Assembly: GCA_945956975.1 (NCBI GenBank)
Contig: CAMFKC010000065.1
Location: 1-8,739, forward strand
Direction: 5' to 3'
Source: an uncultured Methylocystaceae bacterium
GTDB lineage: Bacteria; Pseudomonadota; Alphaproteobacteria; Rhizobiales; Beijerinckiaceae
Length of the DNA stretch: 8,739 bases
Part shown: piece by piece, positions 1-5,725 of the stretch
Layout of the letters: each line of letters opens with the position of its first letter
How positions within the stretch are numbered: position 1 is the first letter of the stretch
Made by a program: the position numbers and the translations under genes
Notes under the pieces: generated by a model
Told to the model about the DNA's origin: nothing
Database searches by the model: none
The model's input: only the letters and a program-made list of their open reading frames with translations

Positions 1-707
1 TCTATGCGCAGGTCGCGTCCTCCCGCCCTGGCATGTTCCAGCGCTCCGACGATTGGTTCAAGCGCCGCACGCTCGCCGACGCCGCATGGATGCGCGCGGG
101 CGGCGGCGAACTCGTCTGCGCGCTGCTCGAGATCGACGGCGCGCCCGCGGCCTACGCGCTCTACCGTTTCGACGCGAAATGGGAGCGCAGCGGCGTGCCG
201 GCAGGCGTGGTGCGCGTGATCGAGGCCATGGCGACGACGCCCGAGGCCATGCGCGCGATTTGGCGCTACCTGCTCGATCTCGACTGGCAGCAGACGATCA
301 AGGCGGGCTTCCTGCCGCCGGACCATCCCCTGTTCTTGCTCGCCGCCGAGCCGCGCCGCATGCGCACGGCGCTGCGCGACGGCTGCTTTGCGCGGCTGGT
401 GGACGTGGAGGCCGCGCTCGCCGCACGCGCTTACGGGCCGGGCGAGATCGTCGTGGACGTGGCTGACCCATTCTGCGCGTGGAACAATGCGCGATGGCTG
501 GTGAGCGACGGCGGAGTCGCGCGCACGACTCGCGCAGCCGACATCGCCTGCGACGTCTCGGCGCTCGCCTCGACCTACCTCGGCGGCTTTTCCTGGGCGC
601 AACTCGTCGCGTCCTCGCGCGCGACGGCGAGCGACCAAGATGCAATCATGCGCGCGGATTGGGTCTTCGAGCGCCGTGCGGCGCCCTGGGTTCCGGAGAT
701 TTTCTGA
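1..707 (+). CDS. Eis-like GNAT acetyltransferase, 3' part (5' end outside window)
   Basis: The reading frame is open from the window edge (first full codon at position 3) to TGA at 705-707, so the start codon lies upstream and about 234 C-terminal residues are visible. The first visible residues include RPGMFQRSDDWF, the kind of segment that joins the two acetyltransferase lobes in Eis-family proteins. The central part resembles the second GNAT-like lobe and the last ~100 residues resemble the sterol-carrier (SCP2-like) domain of that family. The acetyl-CoA-binding lobe is outside the window. The final residue is Phe (ending WVPEIF); in Mycobacterium tuberculosis Eis the C-terminal Phe carboxylate acts as the catalytic base, so this end is consistent with an active enzyme. 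Substrate unknown: Eis relatives acetylate amines, including aminoglycosides in some species. A methyltransferase gene begins 5 bases after the stop, suggesting co-transcription. Family call is fairly secure, substrate is not. Confidence 0.8.
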   Translation, partial: YAQVASSRPGMFQRSDDWFKRRTLADAAWMRAGGGELVCALLEIDGAPAAYALYRFDAKWERSGVPAGVVRVIEAMATTPEAMRAIWRYLLDLDWQQTIKAGFLPPDHPLFLLAAEPRRMRTALRDGCFARLVDVEAALAARAYGPGEIVVDVADPFCAWNNARWLVSDGGVARTTRAADIACDVSALASTYLGGFSWAQLVASSRATASDQDAIMRADWVFERRAAPWVPEIF

Positions 708-712
708 CGGCC

Positions 713-1519
713 ATGACCCGCGCTTATGTCCATGGTTACGATCCCGTCGAGCAGCAGCGGCTGCAGGATCAGGCCTCGACGCTCGTCGACCTGCTGCACG
801 GCGATACACGCTACGCTGCGGGTGCGACGGTGCTCGAAGCAGGTTGCGGCGTCGGCGCGCAGACGGTGACGCTGGCCGCCCGCTCCCCGGAGGCCCATTT
901 CACATCGATTGACATTTCCGAGATTTCGCTCGCCGCAGCGCGGGAGAAAGCCGAATTGGCGGGTTTGTCGAACGTCGCATTCCAGCAAGGCGACATATTC
1001 GACCTGCCGTTTGCAGAGGAAAGTTTCGACCACGTCTTCGTCTGCTTCGTGCTCGAACATCTGCGCGATCCCGCCGGCGCCCTTGTGGCCTTGCGTCGCA
1101 TGCTCAAGCCCGGCGGGACTATCACGGTCATCGAGGGCGACCACGGCTCGACCTATTTCCATCCGTGCAGCGCTTATGCGGATCGCGCAGTCGCGATCCT
1201 CGTGGAATTGCAAGCCCGCGGCGGCGGCGATGCGCTGATCGGACGTCGCCTGTATCCCCTGCTGGTCCAGTCGGGGTTCGCGGATACGCGCGTATCGCCG
1301 CGCGTGGTCTATGTCGACGGGAGCCGGCCGAGCCTGATCGACGGCTTCACATTGAAGACCTTCACCGCAATGGTGGCCGGCGTGCGTTCGCCCGCGCTCG
1401 CGGCGGGACTTGCGACGCCAGAGGAATTTGACCGCGGCGTCGCGGACCTCGCCCGAACCGCGGCTCCGGACGGGGTATTCTGCTACACGTTCTTCAAGGC
1501 CGTCGCGGGCAAACGATGA
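713..1519 (+). CDS. class I SAM-dependent methyltransferase
   Basis: A 268-residue protein with a standard class I methyltransferase core. Motif I is LEAGCGVGAQT (residues 41-51, SAM-binding glycine loop). An acidic residue follows strand beta2 (D67 in TSIDIS). A GDIFDLPF block at 93-100 is followed by FDHVFVCFVLEHL and the post-core LKPGGT (131-136). This pattern is shared with UbiE/ubiquinone-type and small-molecule methyltransferases of the Methyltransf_11/25 type. The C-terminal third (about 150-268) is probably the substrate-recognition part and gives no substrate by eye. The ATG at 713 is chosen because the homologous core starts close to it (TRAYVHGYDP); the best upstream Shine-Dalgarno-like match, GGAG at 695-698, is rather far (14 bases), so translation may be coupled to the acetyltransferase that ends 5 bases before. 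Cytoplasmic. Function beyond methyl transfer is unassigned. Confidence 0.88.
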   Translation: MTRAYVHGYDPVEQQRLQDQASTLVDLLHGDTRYAAGATVLEAGCGVGAQTVTLAARSPEAHFTSIDISEISLAAAREKAELAGLSNVAFQQGDIFDLPFAEESFDHVFVCFVLEHLRDPAGALVALRRMLKPGGTITVIEGDHGSTYFHPCSAYADRAVAILVELQARGGGDALIGRRLYPLLVQSGFADTRVSPRVVYVDGSRPSLIDGFTLKTFTAMVAGVRSPALAAGLATPEEFDRGVADLARTAAPDGVFCYTFFKAVAGKR

Positions 1520-1554
1520 GGCCCTTCGCGCATTCGTTTGCGCCATTGTCGACG

Positions 1555-1583
1555 CTGGCGTGGCGCGTCCGCCCGCGCTAGTC
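1555..1583 (+). promoter_or_regulatory. possible promoter of the acyl-CoA synthetase gene
   Basis: CTGGCG (1555-1560) and CTAGTC (1578-1583) are separated by 17 bases, with the first coding base at 1640. The -10 resembles the GCTAG type also seen before the hydrolase gene in this window; the -35 is poor. This 120-base gap between the methyltransferase and the synthetase holds nothing else I can identify. Confidence 0.25.
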
Positions 1584-1639
1584 TCTGCGCATCACGGCCC
1601 AGCGGCGCGCAGACGCCGCAGGTCTCAAGGGAGGACATC

Positions 1640-3616
1640 ATGACTGAAGGCGCAAGCGCGCAGGCGCGCGAGGATTCCGGTTCGACCATCGGCGGCGGAG
1701 GCGGCGGACACGGGCGCGCGATTCCGATCGACCGGTCCATCGGGGCCGTGCATCCGCGCCTCGCCAGCGCCGCGGATGTCGCGGACTTCGAGAAGATCCC
1801 CTATTCCGAACGCATCGCGGCGGCCAGCACCTATGACGCGATCCGGCTGGGCGCATCCGTCAATCCGAATGCGCCCGCGATCCAGTTCCTGCCCAACGCG
1901 AGCCACGAGGACGAACCCGTCGTCATCACCTACGCGCAATTGATCGCGCGGGTCACGCAGACGGCCAACGCGCTGCACGAACTCGGCGTCGGGCCGAACG
2001 ACGTCGTCAGCTTCATGCTGCCGCTCGTGCCGCAGGCCTTCTTCACGCTGTTCGGCGCCGAGGCGGCAGGCATCGCCAATCCCGTCAATCCGCTGCTCGA
2101 GCCGCACCAGATCGCGGAAATTCTCGAAGCCGCCAACACCAAGGTCCTCGTCGCGCTCGGGCCCGTGCCCGGCGTCGACATCTGGGACAAGGTGATGAAG
2201 GTGCGCGGCGAGTTGAAGTCGCTGAAGGCGATCGTCCAGGTGATGGGCCCCGGCGACGAGGCCAATGGGATCTATTCGTTCGGTGCGCTGGTGGCGAAGC
2301 AGCCGCACGATCGGCTCCTCAGCGGGCGCACGATCAAGGCGGAAGACACGGCAGCCTATTTCCATACGGGCGGCACGACCGGCACGCCGAAGCTGGTGCG
2401 CCACACCCATGGCAACCAGGTCTACCAGGCCTGGGTCTGCAACCTGATGCTGAAGAGCGAGCCGGGCGCGAACATCCTGTTCGGCATGCCGCTGTTCCAT
2501 GTCGGCGGCTCGCTGACGCAGGTTCTTTCGACGCTCTCGGGCGGCGGCTGTCTCGTCGTGCTGTCGCCGGCGGGCTGGCGCAATCCCAACTCGGTTCGCA
2601 ACATCTGGCATCTCGTGCAGCGCTACCGGCCGGCCGTGCTCGGCTCCGTGCCGACCGTCCTCGCCGCCACGCTCGCCGTGCCGACGGAGGGTTTCGACCT
2701 GTCGAGCCTCAAGATCGCATCGGGCGGCGGCTCTGCGATCCCGGTCGCCGTATGCACGGCGCTCACCAACCGCCACAACGTGCCGGTGCTCGAAGTCTAC
2801 GGCATGACCGAAACCTCGAGCGTGCACACGATCTCCTACGCCGACCGCCCGGTGCGCCTGGGTTCGGTCGGCCATCCCGTCCCCTATTCGCGGGTGCGTA
2901 TCGTCAAGATCGACGCCGATGGCAATTATGCCGGCGATTGCGCAGTCAACGAGATCGGCGTGATCGCCATGGCGGGGCCAGGCGTCTTCTCCGGCTACAT
3001 GATGGACGAGCACAACAAGGGCGCCTTCGTCGAGCCGGGCTGGGTGAACTCCGGCGACCTCGGCCGCATCGATGAGGACGGCTATATCTGGATCACCGGC
3101 CGCGCCAAGGATCTGGTGATCCGCGGCGGCCACAACATCGATCCCGCGCCGATCGAGGACGTGCTGTTCGCCCATCCCGCCGTCGCGCTGGCCGCCGTCA
3201 TCGGCCAGCCCGACGCCTATGCAGGCGAACTGCCGGTCGCCTATGTCCAGCTCAATCCCGGAATGTCGGTGCAGCCAGGCGAACTGGAGGACTGGGTGCG
3301 CGAGCGGACGCCGGAGCGCGCCGCCGTGCCGGTCGCGGTGATCCCGCTCGAGACGATGCCATTGACCGGCGTCGGCAAGGTCTTCAAACCGAGCCTGCGC
3401 TGGGACGCCGCGCAGCGCGTGTTCACGAAGGTGCTCGCCCCGCTGAAGGACAAGGGTGTGACTTTCGATGTCTCCGTGGGCGCGCATGGCACGCACGGGT
3501 CGGTCGCCACGGTCACCGTCTCGGGCGTGCCCGAAGCCGAGCGCCCCGTGATCGAGCAATATGTGCACGGCGCGCTCGATCCATTCGTGCTACGCCACGA
3601 GGTGAAGTTCGCATGA
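1640..3616 (+). CDS. AMP-forming acyl-CoA synthetase (ANL superfamily)
   Basis: A 658-residue adenylate-forming enzyme that would activate a carboxylic acid to its acyl-AMP and then acyl-CoA. Visible motifs in order: phosphate-binding loop YFHTGGTTGTPK (240-251), YGMTET (387-392), SGDLGRIDEDGY with the ribose-binding Asp473, TGR with Arg488 and the hinge block, and the C-terminal catalytic Lys580 in PLTGVGK. All catalytic positions look intact. The ATG at 1640 is supported by a strong Shine-Dalgarno GGGAGG at 1629-1634 with a 5-base spacer; the open frame extends upstream to 1538 but without such a site. Two oddities: a Gly-only run (residues 18-23) in a low-complexity N-terminus, and about 70 residues beyond the usual end of the ANL fold (about 588-658), perhaps a small extra domain. 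Fatty or aromatic acid substrate cannot be told. Cytoplasmic or peripheral membrane. A terminator-like hairpin follows 10 bases after the stop. Confidence 0.92.
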   Translation: MTEGASAQAREDSGSTIGGGGGGHGRAIPIDRSIGAVHPRLASAADVADFEKIPYSERIAAASTYDAIRLGASVNPNAPAIQFLPNASHEDEPVVITYAQLIARVTQTANALHELGVGPNDVVSFMLPLVPQAFFTLFGAEAAGIANPVNPLLEPHQIAEILEAANTKVLVALGPVPGVDIWDKVMKVRGELKSLKAIVQVMGPGDEANGIYSFGALVAKQPHDRLLSGRTIKAEDTAAYFHTGGTTGTPKLVRHTHGNQVYQAWVCNLMLKSEPGANILFGMPLFHVGGSLTQVLSTLSGGGCLVVLSPAGWRNPNSVRNIWHLVQRYRPAVLGSVPTVLAATLAVPTEGFDLSSLKIASGGGSAIPVAVCTALTNRHNVPVLEVYGMTETSSVHTISYADRPVRLGSVGHPVPYSRVRIVKIDADGNYAGDCAVNEIGVIAMAGPGVFSGYMMDEHNKGAFVEPGWVNSGDLGRIDEDGYIWITGRAKDLVIRGGHNIDPAPIEDVLFAHPAVALAAVIGQPDAYAGELPVAYVQLNPGMSVQPGELEDWVRERTPERAAVPVAVIPLETMPLTGVGKVFKPSLRWDAAQRVFTKVLAPLKDKGVTFDVSVGAHGTHGSVATVTVSGVPEAERPVIEQYVHGALDPFVLRHEVKFA

Positions 3617-3620
3617 TGGT

Positions 3621-3662
3621 AAAAAACCCGCGGCGGAACCTCTGCCGCGGGCTTCGCGTTTT
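3621..3662 (+). terminator. Rho-independent-type terminator after the acyl-CoA synthetase gene
   Basis: CCCGCGGC (3627-3634) pairs perfectly with GCCGCGGG (3644-3651). The stem can extend inward by G-T, G-C and A-T pairs to leave a 3-base ACC loop (11 pairs). An A6 run precedes it (3621-3626); the T4 run (3659-3662) is 7 bases past the stem, so the U-tract is displaced and termination may be partial. Confidence 0.7.
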
Positions 3663-3685
3663 GCACGCGTGAACAGGAGCACGCG

Positions 3686-3937
3686 ATGCTGGACGACAGC
3701 GAAATCGATCGGACGTTGAGCGAAATCGACGCGGCCTTGGCCAGCGCAGGCCCCGACACGCCCGTCGCCTTCGGCATGGAGTTGTTCGCCGCATTGGTCC
3801 GGCGCGGTCTGATCTGCGACACCCTGCCCGCGCCGATCGGGGAAGAGACAGTTGAGCCGCTTCATCCCTCGACATTCCGCGAGACGCATCCGGCGCGGAT
3901 TGATACGCGGCTCGACAGTTACGCCTTCGAGTTATGA
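3686..3937 (+). CDS. small hypothetical protein, 83 residues
   Basis: Unrecognised. The ATG at 3686 has a good Shine-Dalgarno AGGAG at 3675-3679 with a 6-base spacer, and base composition and codon use match the GC-rich neighbours, so this is very probably a real gene. The product is acidic overall with no membrane segment or signal peptide. The N-terminal half (about 1-42) looks helical: an acidic amphipathic stretch (DDSEIDRTLSEIDAAL), then FGMELFAALVRRGLI. The C-terminal half is Pro- and Thr-rich and looks extended. One Cys (residue 44). It lies on the same strand as the acyl-CoA synthetase, 69 bases after its stop, with the hairpin at 3627-3651 in between. Only about 12 bases separate the terminator's T-run from the Shine-Dalgarno, so it probably depends on read-through or on a promoter overlapping the upstream gene end. 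No function proposed. Confidence 0.72.
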   Translation: MLDDSEIDRTLSEIDAALASAGPDTPVAFGMELFAALVRRGLICDTLPAPIGEETVEPLHPSTFRETHPARIDTRLDSYAFEL

Positions 3938-3989
3938 TCTGCGCTGGTGTTGTTAACGACTGGTTGGAGGATGCGCTACGTCGGATGAC

Positions 3990-4001
3990 GAAAAATTTTT
4001 C
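3990..4001. repeat. 12-base perfect palindrome upstream of the islet promoter
   Basis: GAAAAATTTTTC is a perfect palindrome ending 2 bases before the -35 element at 4004. It could be an operator, a bent A-tract or UP-like element, or simple AT-rich coincidence. Confidence 0.4.
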
Positions 4002-4003
4002 AT

Positions 4004-4032
4004 TTGAATGGAGATTACACTTTTGTTAGAAT
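4004..4032 (+). promoter_or_regulatory. sigma70-type promoter of the islet gene pair
   Basis: TTGAAT (4004-4009) and TAGAAT (4027-4032) are separated by exactly 17 bases. They match the TTGACA and TATAAT consensus at 4/6 and 5/6 positions. Transcription would start near 4039, giving a leader of about 90 bases before the ATG at 4131. AT-rich DNA gives chance matches, but spacing and position are right. Confidence 0.5.
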
Positions 4033-4081
4033 TTTATTAAGACTAAGGAGCGGTGATTGGCGGATAACCGGAAGGTTCTAG

Positions 4082-4100
4082 TGGGTATTGCATGTACCCA
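4082..4100 (+). repeat. inverted repeat in the leader of the islet gene pair
   Basis: TGGGTA (4082-4087) and TACCCA (4095-4100) form a 6-base inverted repeat with a 7-base spacer, inside the predicted leader and 20 bases before the GGGGGA Shine-Dalgarno. It could be a dimeric-regulator operator or an mRNA hairpin. Short enough to be chance. Confidence 0.4.
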
Positions 4101-4130
4101 AGTTGTCCATTTTTTTACATGGGGGACGAT

Positions 4131-4382
4131 ATGCTAGATCAAGACCTGATAAGATTTGTTCGCTCAAAATTCGAAGAGAAGTATAGAGTTAGAATAAATG
4201 AACGGCTTTATGGAATAGCCGTTGCTAAAGCCAGCTCTATAATCCAGAAGCTGGAAGCGCAGAAGAAGATTAGCGGCAATACGACACCGGCTACGTGTAC
4301 AACCCTCAATAACGATTTAAATTATGCAAGTCGTGTTTTTAACGATCTAGTTCCTTCATTGAAATCGAAAAATATTTGCTGA
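4131..4382 (+). CDS. small hypothetical protein of the AT-rich islet, 83 residues
   Basis: Unrecognised. The ATG at 4131 is preferred over in-frame ATGs at 4092 and 4119 because GGGGGA (4121-4126) sits 4 bases upstream and the extra N-terminal residues from the earlier starts look uncoded. The product is basic (about 14 Lys/Arg against 8 Asp/Glu), soluble-looking and probably mostly helical up to residue 47 (FVRSKFEEKYRVRINERL, then an Ala/Ile helix ending LEAQKK). A short Thr-rich linker (50-58) and a second helix follow. Two Cys: 56 and the very last residue, 83. No zinc, nucleotide-binding or toxin motif recognised. A- and T-rich codons, unlike the neighbouring genes, suggest foreign origin. 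Its TGA overlaps the Shine-Dalgarno of the next small gene, so the two are probably translationally coupled. Coding status is supported by start, coupling and promoter rather than by homology. Confidence 0.6.
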   Translation: MLDQDLIRFVRSKFEEKYRVRINERLYGIAVAKASSIIQKLEAQKKISGNTTPATCTTLNNDLNYASRVFNDLVPSLKSKNIC

Positions 4383-4391
4383 GGAATTGTC

Positions 4392-4559
4392 ATGCATGCA
4401 GTAGTTCTACTGATCCGTCTTGTGGCGTCTCTGGTCGCAGTAAGCCTTATTTATCGCGCTGGCTTAGCGCTGGATGCAGCATGGAAAAAGGCCAACGACG
4501 ATCCGGACTGGGCCAAATTTTTGCCTAAAGGTAAGATCGAAGATATGGTGAGAGAGTAA
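4392..4559 (+). CDS. 55-residue putative single-pass membrane protein of the AT-rich islet
   Basis: Unrecognised. ATG at 4392, TAA at 4557-4559. GAGGA at 4381-4385 lies 6 bases upstream and shares bases with the TGA (4380-4382) of the preceding gene, a classic arrangement for coupled translation. The N-terminus (about residues 3-21, AVVLLIRLVASLVAVSLIY) is a hydrophobic helix long enough to cross the membrane but carries an Arg at position 9. Arg22 and then Trp31-Lys32-Lys33 follow at the interface. The C-terminal tail of about 25 residues is charged with a second Trp (ANDDPDWAKFLPKGK). No signal-peptidase site is evident. Size and shape recall small membrane regulators or hydrophobic toxins, but nothing specific supports either. 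The gene is short, so coding status rests on Shine-Dalgarno, coupling and plausible protein character. Confidence 0.55.
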   Translation: MHAVVLLIRLVASLVAVSLIYRAGLALDAAWKKANDDPDWAKFLPKGKIEDMVRE

Positions 4560-4756
4560 TGCGCCTGTTAAAGTTCATTCCAATTTCAAAAAATGTATTA
4601 TTTAAATACTTTAATTGATCTAAGATCGCATGCCATACAAATAACAATGTTATAAAATCAATTTAATTTGTAAAATTTGTGCAAGCAACGAAAATATTGT
4701 GCAGAAGCACTTACACTGACTAAGCTAAAAAATTACTAAATTCGCGGGTGTTTAAT
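4560..4756. other. non-coding AT-rich stretch between convergent genes
   Basis: No ORF of note and no tRNA-like fold. It contains small repeats: palindrome GATCTAAGATC (4617-4627), and an imperfect direct repeat of AAAATTTGTGCAAGC (4672-4686) and AAAATATTGTGCAGAAGC (4691-4708). No convincing GC-rich terminator is present for either the islet pair (+) or the RMD1 gene (-). A weak AATTA/TAATT hairpin followed by Ts on the minus strand (about 4735-4756) is the only candidate for the latter. Confidence 0.5.
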
Positions 4757-5560
4757 TCATTTTTCCAAAACACTCGAGATTATCCCCCAAGCGCTGAGCA
4801 CCACTTCCAGCGCGATCAGGATGGTGATCCACAATTCGATCCGCCCCGCCCTGCCCGCGTCGAGGACCTCGGCCAGCATGCGGGCGTTTTCGATGACGAC
4901 CTCGAGCTTGCCTTCGAGCGTCTCGGTGCGATCCTCGATCTCGTATTCCTCGGTCAACCGATCGAACAATCGTTCCAATTCGGGCTTGTCCCACACGATC
5001 TTGGGCTTCTCGTAGCCAGCGATGCGCGCCGTCAGGCGGTGCTGGAGCAAAATCGCCTCTCCGACAAGCTTGAGAACGGCCTCGCGATTGGCAGGCGACT
5101 TTCCGGACGCCGCCATTTCCATCGCAAAAGGCTCAACCCGTTCGAAAACCGCGTTCACATTGCGCTCGTTTCGGGCGAGCCCGACCGACTTGGCGAGCGT
5201 GTCGGCCACGACGATGAAGCGCTCGTCGCCGAATTTCTGCACATTCACGCTTCCAGCCGCGACCTTGTCGTCGCCCGCGCCGACGTTGACGATGATGGAG
5301 TCCTCATCGGTGGCGCTGTCCGCCTGCTCGGCGACGCGTCCCTTGAGGCTTTCGAGCGTCTGCGCCTCCTCCTCCGGCGTCAGGCCCGCCAGTACGACGA
5401 CGCCGAAGCGATAGAGCGCAACGCGGCCGTTCGCGCCGACCCGGAAGGCCAGCGGCGATGTGGAGAACGTATTGGGCTGTTCGAAGCCGGACTTGTCGAT
5501 ACGGTCGCCGATCGCCAGCGCGCGCACGTTGATCGAGCGCCCCTGCGCTTTTTCGCTCAT
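4757..5560 (-). CDS. RMD1/DUF155 family protein with C-terminal membrane anchor
   Basis: A 267-residue protein of the RMD1/YagE family (DUF155, COG1723). Supporting features: the central NVNAVFERVEPFAMEM block (134-149); the block EKPKIVWDKPELERLFDRL (184-202), characteristic of the family; YEIEDRTETLEGKLEVV (206-222); and a C-terminal hydrophobic helix (about 243-263, preceded by RIELW) that ends 4 residues before the stop. It should therefore be tail-anchored with its bulk in the cytoplasm. Eukaryotic members (yeast Rmd1, Rmd8, human RMND1) include mitochondrial inner-membrane proteins needed for mitochondrial translation; the role of bacterial members is not established. The ATG at 5560 follows a GGGGGA-like Shine-Dalgarno (5566-5571) about 5 bases upstream. 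The gene is divergent from the alpha/beta hydrolase and convergent with the islet genes. Family assignment is confident, function is not. Confidence 0.85.
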   Translation of the reverse strand: MSEKAQGRSINVRALAIGDRIDKSGFEQPNTFSTSPLAFRVGANGRVALYRFGVVVLAGLTPEEEAQTLESLKGRVAEQADSATDEDSIIVNVGAGDDKVAAGSVNVQKFGDERFIVVADTLAKSVGLARNERNVNAVFERVEPFAMEMAASGKSPANREAVLKLVGEAILLQHRLTARIAGYEKPKIVWDKPELERLFDRLTEEYEIEDRTETLEGKLEVVIENARMLAEVLDAGRAGRIELWITILIALEVVLSAWGIISSVLEK

Positions 5561-5601
5561 GTCATTCCCCCGGGCCGTCGGCCAAGCCCACGCCTGGCAC
5601 T

Positions 5602-5629
5602 GTTACACGGCCCGAACCGCCGCTGTCGA
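5602..5629 (-). promoter_or_regulatory. possible promoter of the RMD1-family gene
   Basis: On the minus strand TCGACA (5629-5624) and TGTAAC (5607-5602) are spaced by 16 bases, about 40 bases before the ATG. Matches to the sigma70 consensus are 5/6 and 4/6. Confidence 0.35.
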
Positions 5630-5672
5630 GGCGCGCAACGCGCCCGTGTGGGGCGGCGCAAGCCGTTTTTCC

Positions 5673-5701
5673 TTGCTTTTTGCCCCTCCCCCCGTGCTAG
5701 A
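5673..5701 (+). promoter_or_regulatory. likely promoter of the alpha/beta hydrolase gene
   Basis: TTGCTT (5673-5678) and GCTAGA (5696-5701) are spaced by 17 bases, a combination typical of alphaproteobacterial housekeeping promoters. Transcription would begin near 5708, giving a leader of about 18 bases before the ATG at 5726. Confidence 0.5.
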
Positions 5702-5725
5702 CCGCCCGCCACACCGGAGTTTCCC

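Larger units (their letters stand above)
3985..4756. other. AT-rich islet in GC-rich chromosome
   Basis: Composition changes abruptly near 3985-3990 and returns to GC-rich inside the RMD1 gene that ends at 4757. By hand count 4561-4680 holds 28 G/C in 120 bases (about 23%), while flanking genes are clearly GC-rich. The islet carries a promoter, two tandem small genes and about 200 bases of non-coding AT-rich DNA. No transposase, integrase, tRNA gene, terminal inverted repeat or convincing flanking direct repeat is visible, so if acquired by transfer its mechanism is not recorded here. Confidence 0.7.

Noticed and set aside
575..1546. Minus-strand open frame opposite the methyltransferase.
   Set aside because: No family resemblance, while the plus strand shows the full SAM-binding core.
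1625..3568. Long minus-strand open frame (647 codons) opposite the acyl-CoA synthetase.
   Set aside because: His/Arg/Asp-rich antisense translation with no recognisable domain. The plus strand has the complete ANL motif set.
3934..4029. 31-codon ORF overlapping the stop of the 83-residue gene by ATGA.
   Set aside because: The ATGA overlap is suggestive, but the peptide crosses the composition boundary, runs through the islet promoter and has no recognisable character. Most likely chance.
4568..4614. TTAAAGT...ACTTTAA inverted repeat as a terminator of the islet genes.
   Set aside because: Only 7 A/T-rich pairs with a loop over 30 bases and no following T-run; unlikely to be stable.
3938..4756. 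Insertion sequence or integrative element.
   Set aside because: No transposase or integrase ORF, no terminal inverted repeats, no tRNA gene and no clear target-site duplication at the islet edges.
4748..5725. Plus-strand open frame running from 4748 into the hydrolase (550 codons in all).
   Set aside because: Positions 4757-5560 are the antisense of the RMD1-family gene, which has family motifs and a membrane anchor on the other strand. The hydrolase has its own promoter, Shine-Dalgarno and ATG at 5726. High-GC DNA often leaves antisense frames open.
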